A stretch of DNA of 64,000 bases, taken from contig NC_134288.1 of the NCBI RefSeq assembly GCF_949628215.1, positions 11,415,682 through 11,479,681 of the forward strand. The letters are read 5' to 3'. The DNA is from Phalacrocorax aristotelis (Eukaryota > Chordata > Aves > Suliformes > Phalacrocoracidae). This document shows positions 61,228 through 64,000 of this stretch, in pieces. Position numbers and translations under genes: made by a program. How positions within the stretch are numbered: the stretch's first letter is position 1; each line of letters begins with the position of its first letter. The notes beneath the pieces are model-generated. The model ran no database searches and was not told the origin of the DNA. It saw only the letters and a list, made by a program, of their open reading frames with translations.

Positions 61228-64000
61228 CAGTCAATCAGACACAGAGGAAGGAAAATTGGTTTCCTCACTAGGGTGAATATGCACGCAAATACTCAGTCTC
61301 ACTATAATAAATGACTTCAAATTGCACTGTAGTGTGTAACTGTGATCACAAGAGGGCATTTTAATCATAAGTTTCAACGAGACCATGTATTCAAATAACA
61401 GTAACTTGGACAACACAATGTCATCTCTCCTTTCCTATCTTAGCACATCTGCAACACATTATAGATGTGGTTTCTAATCTCAACTCTCTGGCCTACAATC
61501 TATGACGTACCTAGAAAACACTCAGCAGACCTACACTAAGCACCCTGTGGGATCACCTGGAGTACCGTTCAAAGGCTCAGGCACTACCTTTTTCTATTAT
61601 GTTCTAGTGATATTACTGTATCTTAAAAAAAGCCAAACAAGAAACCCCCAAAAAAACAGCAACCAAAACCAACAGAACTTGGTGTGGACATTTCAACTGA
61701 TATGATTAGGCTCTACAGAAGACTACTGGCCACTAACCCTGGTAGAAAACCTTACTGTATATTTCAATGTGACTCTGAATCCCAGTTATTGTTCAGCACT
61801 GTTAGTTTGCAGCCTATCAAAGCACCAATATGTCCTTGACTGCCTCTGACTTTATTCCCATTTTCCTTCAACAATGCATCTTTCTCTACTTTAATCATGA
61901 CAACTGTTCAGCCATATGCTGTTATCTCTTCACACCCTGTCACAAGTGTTTCAAATGTTTTCATCGCTGCTCAGGGCTTCTGGCAGCCATGTACACACAC
62001 ATTTTAGTTGTTTTCCACTGAACGTACCTAATGTGGTTAATCTATTTAGAACGTTACCAGCCTAACTGCTATTCCCAACAGGTAATCACTTATTTTTCAT
62101 TCTCCAACCCCTGTTGAGTATTGCTTCTTAATCCATTGCTCTGTCCTCATTTCCTTATTTCTATGAACTGATACCAGACAAAATTCCTAAGCTTTGCTCA
62201 AGTTTCTCCCTTTGTTTTGCCTTTTAAAGTCCACCTGTATTTTCTTCACTCTTTGAGAATACAACCAACACTCTGCATCTCTCTGTATCTATTTGCAGTC
62301 TTTAGTTTCTCTTCTCCATTTATATTATCCCATAACAGGGTATAAAATAGAAGAAAATAGTAACTCAGGTTGCAGAAAGCTTCAAGCATTTCCTTACCGA
62401 GTACAATGAAGACATAGCATTATTCAGGAAGTCATCCTCTTTTTTGGGAGGGTTTACTGTATTTCCAAACCCCACATAGCGATTCTCTTGGCTGCTATCA
62501 TAAGAAAATGAATAAAGAGTATCTGCATTAGTATGCATTCACTAAAACCATTAAAAAAAACCTGAAAAGCAAGAAAGAATGACGATTGTTTAACACACTT
62601 TAAAATACATCTGAAAAAAAGTCCTAAAGCACCTAGCAACCAAAATACAAAGCCACTCACTTCATAAAGACATAACATCAACAAGGAGCCACTGGTGAAT
62701 CCTTGCAAATTAAAGTGACCCCTATGCAAGCTAATGTGGTCTTAATGACTCTCCAGGTTTAACAGATCACTGGTATCAGAAGACTGAGTCAATCCTAACA
62801 AGGGGATACATGAAAATGAGAAATGGAAAGAAAGAAGAAAACAGTGTTAGCTTTATAAATACTCATATTTAACTCAAATCACTGTAAGATACTATACACA
62901 CTAAAAATTCCCTAGTTTGGAGCCATCCACAGTAATATTTGGAGTTACAAGCTCTTTGTTCAATGCCATACAAACATTTTTGTTATACAAACGCATTAAG
63001 AGGCATTTTCCTTCCTCTTACCATCTATCACATTACCAACATATTTTCAGTAGTAAACCAGATGTAACTATTAACCAGTGAATCAGGATCACCATTGTGC
63101 AGCTTTAGTATAACATCCGACTCCTTGTTATGCTAGAGGGCCAGGCACTCAAAAAGTTAATAAATATCGCATTACCCTTGGTAGGAGTTGACATCATCAT
63201 TCAACCAGTCTTCAAAAGCCTTGTCGGAAGAGGCAGTTGCAGTCTGAGATTGTCCAGCAGAACTACTGAAATGAAAGATTTAGGAATCAAACTGTGAAAG
63301 CAAAAACCACTAGCTCAGCAGCGCAGCTTGACATATATCATCATAACACAGGTGAAAAATTGATTATTTCTTTCGTCTATCAAGTAGTGAACTCTAATGC
63401 AACCACTAAAAGCCACTGGAGTATTGAATGAATAACGCAACAGTAGACCCAGACACAGACAACGCTACTCAGACTACAGCTAGCCCCTGAACTTGCTGGA
63501 TGATGGCCAGGCATGAAGTGCTTGTTTGCTTGATTTACAACTGCTATTTCAGTTAACTTGATTCTTCAGTGCAAAGAATAGCAAACACTACACGAAAAAG
63601 CAGAAAAATAAAACTGCTGTGGTCCAGCTTTGATGCTCCCATCAATATTAGCACCATAAGGAAAAAGTCTGGTTCTTCTTCCCTGGCATTCAATCACAAA
63701 CTGGAACAGCACTGCAGTTAAGGTAGGGCTGCAACACACGACACGTGAGTGACAGCGACTAGTCTCAGGTGCATTACAAATCAAGATGAAAACAGCATGG
63801 ATTGTCCTCTGCTCTCACTCACTTGTCTCTACCATGGTTTAAGGTTCAAGCGGAGGATGTGGGAATTGTTACAGAAGTTAAAGCCCTGCCACCTCATACT
63901 CCTTAACTCCAGCAAAAGAAATGCTGTTCAGACCGCACCACTGACAGAATAAAACCAGCAGACATTCAGACATCAGGTCCTGCTGTAGCTGTAATAACAT
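51044..64000 (-). CDS. ARFGAP1: ARFGAP1, ADP-ribosylation factor GTPase-activating protein 1, C-terminal part (gene span, 5' end cut off)
   Basis: Eight exons (63176-63265, 62398-62494, 59661-59717, 58538-58570, 55244-55300, 53131-53190, 51879-51955, 51044-51398) join in frame over 826 nt. They encode the regulatory C-terminal part of ArfGAP1, which stimulates GTP hydrolysis on Arf1 and drives COPI coat turnover at the Golgi. Visible are FEDWLNDD; ALPS motif 1 (from FLNNAMSSLYSGWSSF through TTGASKIASAAKEG), an amphipathic Ser/Thr/Gly-rich helix that senses membrane curvature; ALPS motif 2 (GVSQLASK, then KGWRDVTTFFSG); and a Trp-rich acidic tail ending DDGWDNQNW. The family is known for these elements. 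The zinc-finger GAP domain exons are absent and must lie to the right of 64000. Confidence 0.93.
51879..51955 (-). CDS. ARFGAP1: ARFGAP1 exon: end of ALPS 2
   Basis: The translation is VQGVGSKGWRDVTTFFSG and then KPDDKSE. The acceptor is TCTAG|GTTCAG and the donor GAAAG|GTATTT. Length is 77 nt, leaving phase 2. Confidence 0.93.
53131..53190 (-). CDS. ARFGAP1: ARFGAP1 exon: start of ALPS 2
   Basis: The translation is VKEGKIFEEVTVGVSQLASK. The acceptor is CACGTAG|GTGAAAG and the donor CAAG|GTATGA. Length is 60 nt, phase 0 to 0. It was found from the gap in the expected protein between the flanking exons. Confidence 0.92.
55244..55300 (-). CDS. ARFGAP1: ARFGAP1 exon after ALPS 1
   Basis: The translation is ASELGQTLNENVLKPAQEK, highly conserved in ArfGAP1. 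The acceptor is AAATAG|GCATC and the donor AAAAG|GTAACT. Length is 57 nt, phase 0 to 0. Confidence 0.92.
58538..58570 (-). CDS. ARFGAP1: ARFGAP1 micro-exon of 33 nt
   Basis: The translation is ATRFGSQASQK, continuing the ALPS 1 helix. The acceptor is TTCACAG|GCTACC and the donor AAAAG|GTGATT. Phase is 0 to 0. Confidence 0.9.
58655..58748 (+). mobile_element. CR1 LINE 3' end fragment
   Basis: The plus strand carries GCAGGGGGGTTGGACCAGAT, then GGTCCCTTCCAACCCGAACC and the tail ATTCTATGATTCTATGAT. It lies in an ARFGAP1 intron about 85 bp upstream of the 33-nt micro-exon, antisense to the gene. Confidence 0.93.
59661..59717 (-). CDS. ARFGAP1: ARFGAP1 exon: ALPS 1 core
   Basis: The translation is GWSSFTTGASKIASAAKEG: Ser/Thr/Gly on one helix face and Trp/Phe/Ile on the other, the ALPS pattern. 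The acceptor is TTAAAG|GGATGG and the donor GGGT|GTAAGT. Length is 57 nt, phase 0 to 0. Confidence 0.92.
61186..61223. repeat. (TG)19 microsatellite
   Basis: 38 bp of pure GT dinucleotide in an ARFGAP1 intron; likely polymorphic in length. Confidence 0.97.
62398..62494 (-). CDS. ARFGAP1: ARFGAP1 exon: start of ALPS 1
   Basis: The translation includes NRYVGFGNTVNPPKKEDD and then FLNNAMSSLYS. The acceptor TGATAG|CAGCC is followed at once by a second AG (TAGCAG), a possible tandem acceptor. The donor is CTCG|GTAAGG, phase 0. Length is 97 nt. Confidence 0.92.
63176..63265 (-). CDS. ARFGAP1: ARFGAP1 exon: segment before ALPS 1
   Basis: The translation includes SSAGQSQTATASSDKAFEDW and then LNDDVNSYQG. 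The acceptor is TTTCAG|TAGTT and the donor CAAGG|GTAATG. Length is 90 nt; both boundaries fall two bases into a codon. Confidence 0.9.

Larger units (their letters stand above)
51399..63175 (-). other. ARFGAP1 introns
   Basis: The introns occupy 51399-51878, 51956-53130, 53191-55243, 55301-58537, 58571-59660, 59718-62397 and 62495-63175, plus 63266-64000 at the edge. They are AT-rich, with one CR1 fragment and a TG microsatellite. No further exon is supported. Confidence 0.75.

Noticed and set aside
63266-64000. Search for further ARFGAP1 exons, including the zinc finger
   Set aside because: No CxxC zinc-finger pattern or other ArfGAP1 sequence is seen; the remaining exons lie beyond the right edge.
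1-64000. CRISPR arrays, operons, prophage or bacterial mobile systems
   Set aside because: The DNA is vertebrate: spliced genes, CR1 LINEs and no spaced direct repeats of that kind.

Overview
The window is vertebrate nuclear DNA, almost certainly from a bird. It has intron-exon genes with GT-AG splice sites, no operons, and three chicken-repeat-1 (CR1) LINE 3' ends with the terminal repeat (ATTCTATGATTCTATG-like) typical of avian genomes. I assembled the genes by hand, matching exons by reading-frame phase and splice sites and by recalled similarity to known families. No database was searched. Most long open frames in the window are chance frames in introns.

Three genes lie on the minus strand in the same orientation. 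From high to low coordinates, in transcription order, they are as follows. (1) ARFGAP1 (about 64000 down to 51044): eight C-terminal coding exons, with both lipid-packing-sensor (ALPS) regions and the tryptophan-rich tail; the catalytic zinc-finger exons lie beyond the right edge. (2) A complete nine-exon gene (36071 to 18596) encoding a 396-residue paralogue of DEPTOR with two DEP domains, a linker and a C-terminal PDZ domain; a GC-rich, CpG-rich first exon and a polyadenylation signal frame it. (3) The 5' half of COL20A1, collagen XX (11563 to left edge): signal peptide, first fibronectin type III (FN3) domain, linker, complete von Willebrand A domain and the start of the second FN3; the rest of the gene is beyond the left edge.

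The main point of interest is gene 2. As I recall the human map, DEPTOR on 8q24 sits directly upstream of COL14A1 in the same orientation, while ARFGAP1 and COL20A1 are direct neighbours on 20q13.33 with no DEPTOR-type gene between them. Here a DEPTOR paralogue sits directly upstream of COL20A1, the COL14A1 paralogue. The simplest reading is an ancient duplicated block (DEPTOR/COL14A1 and DEPTOR-like/COL20A1) whose second DEPTOR copy was kept in this lineage and lost in humans. The copy is intact, but the linker motif matching the DEPTOR phosphodegron is altered, which suggests different control of its turnover.

The intergenic stretches (12.3-18.4 kb and 36.4-48.4 kb) and large introns hold CR1 fragments, simple repeats and A-rich tracts. 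One short coding-like segment near 38.1 kb could not be assigned.
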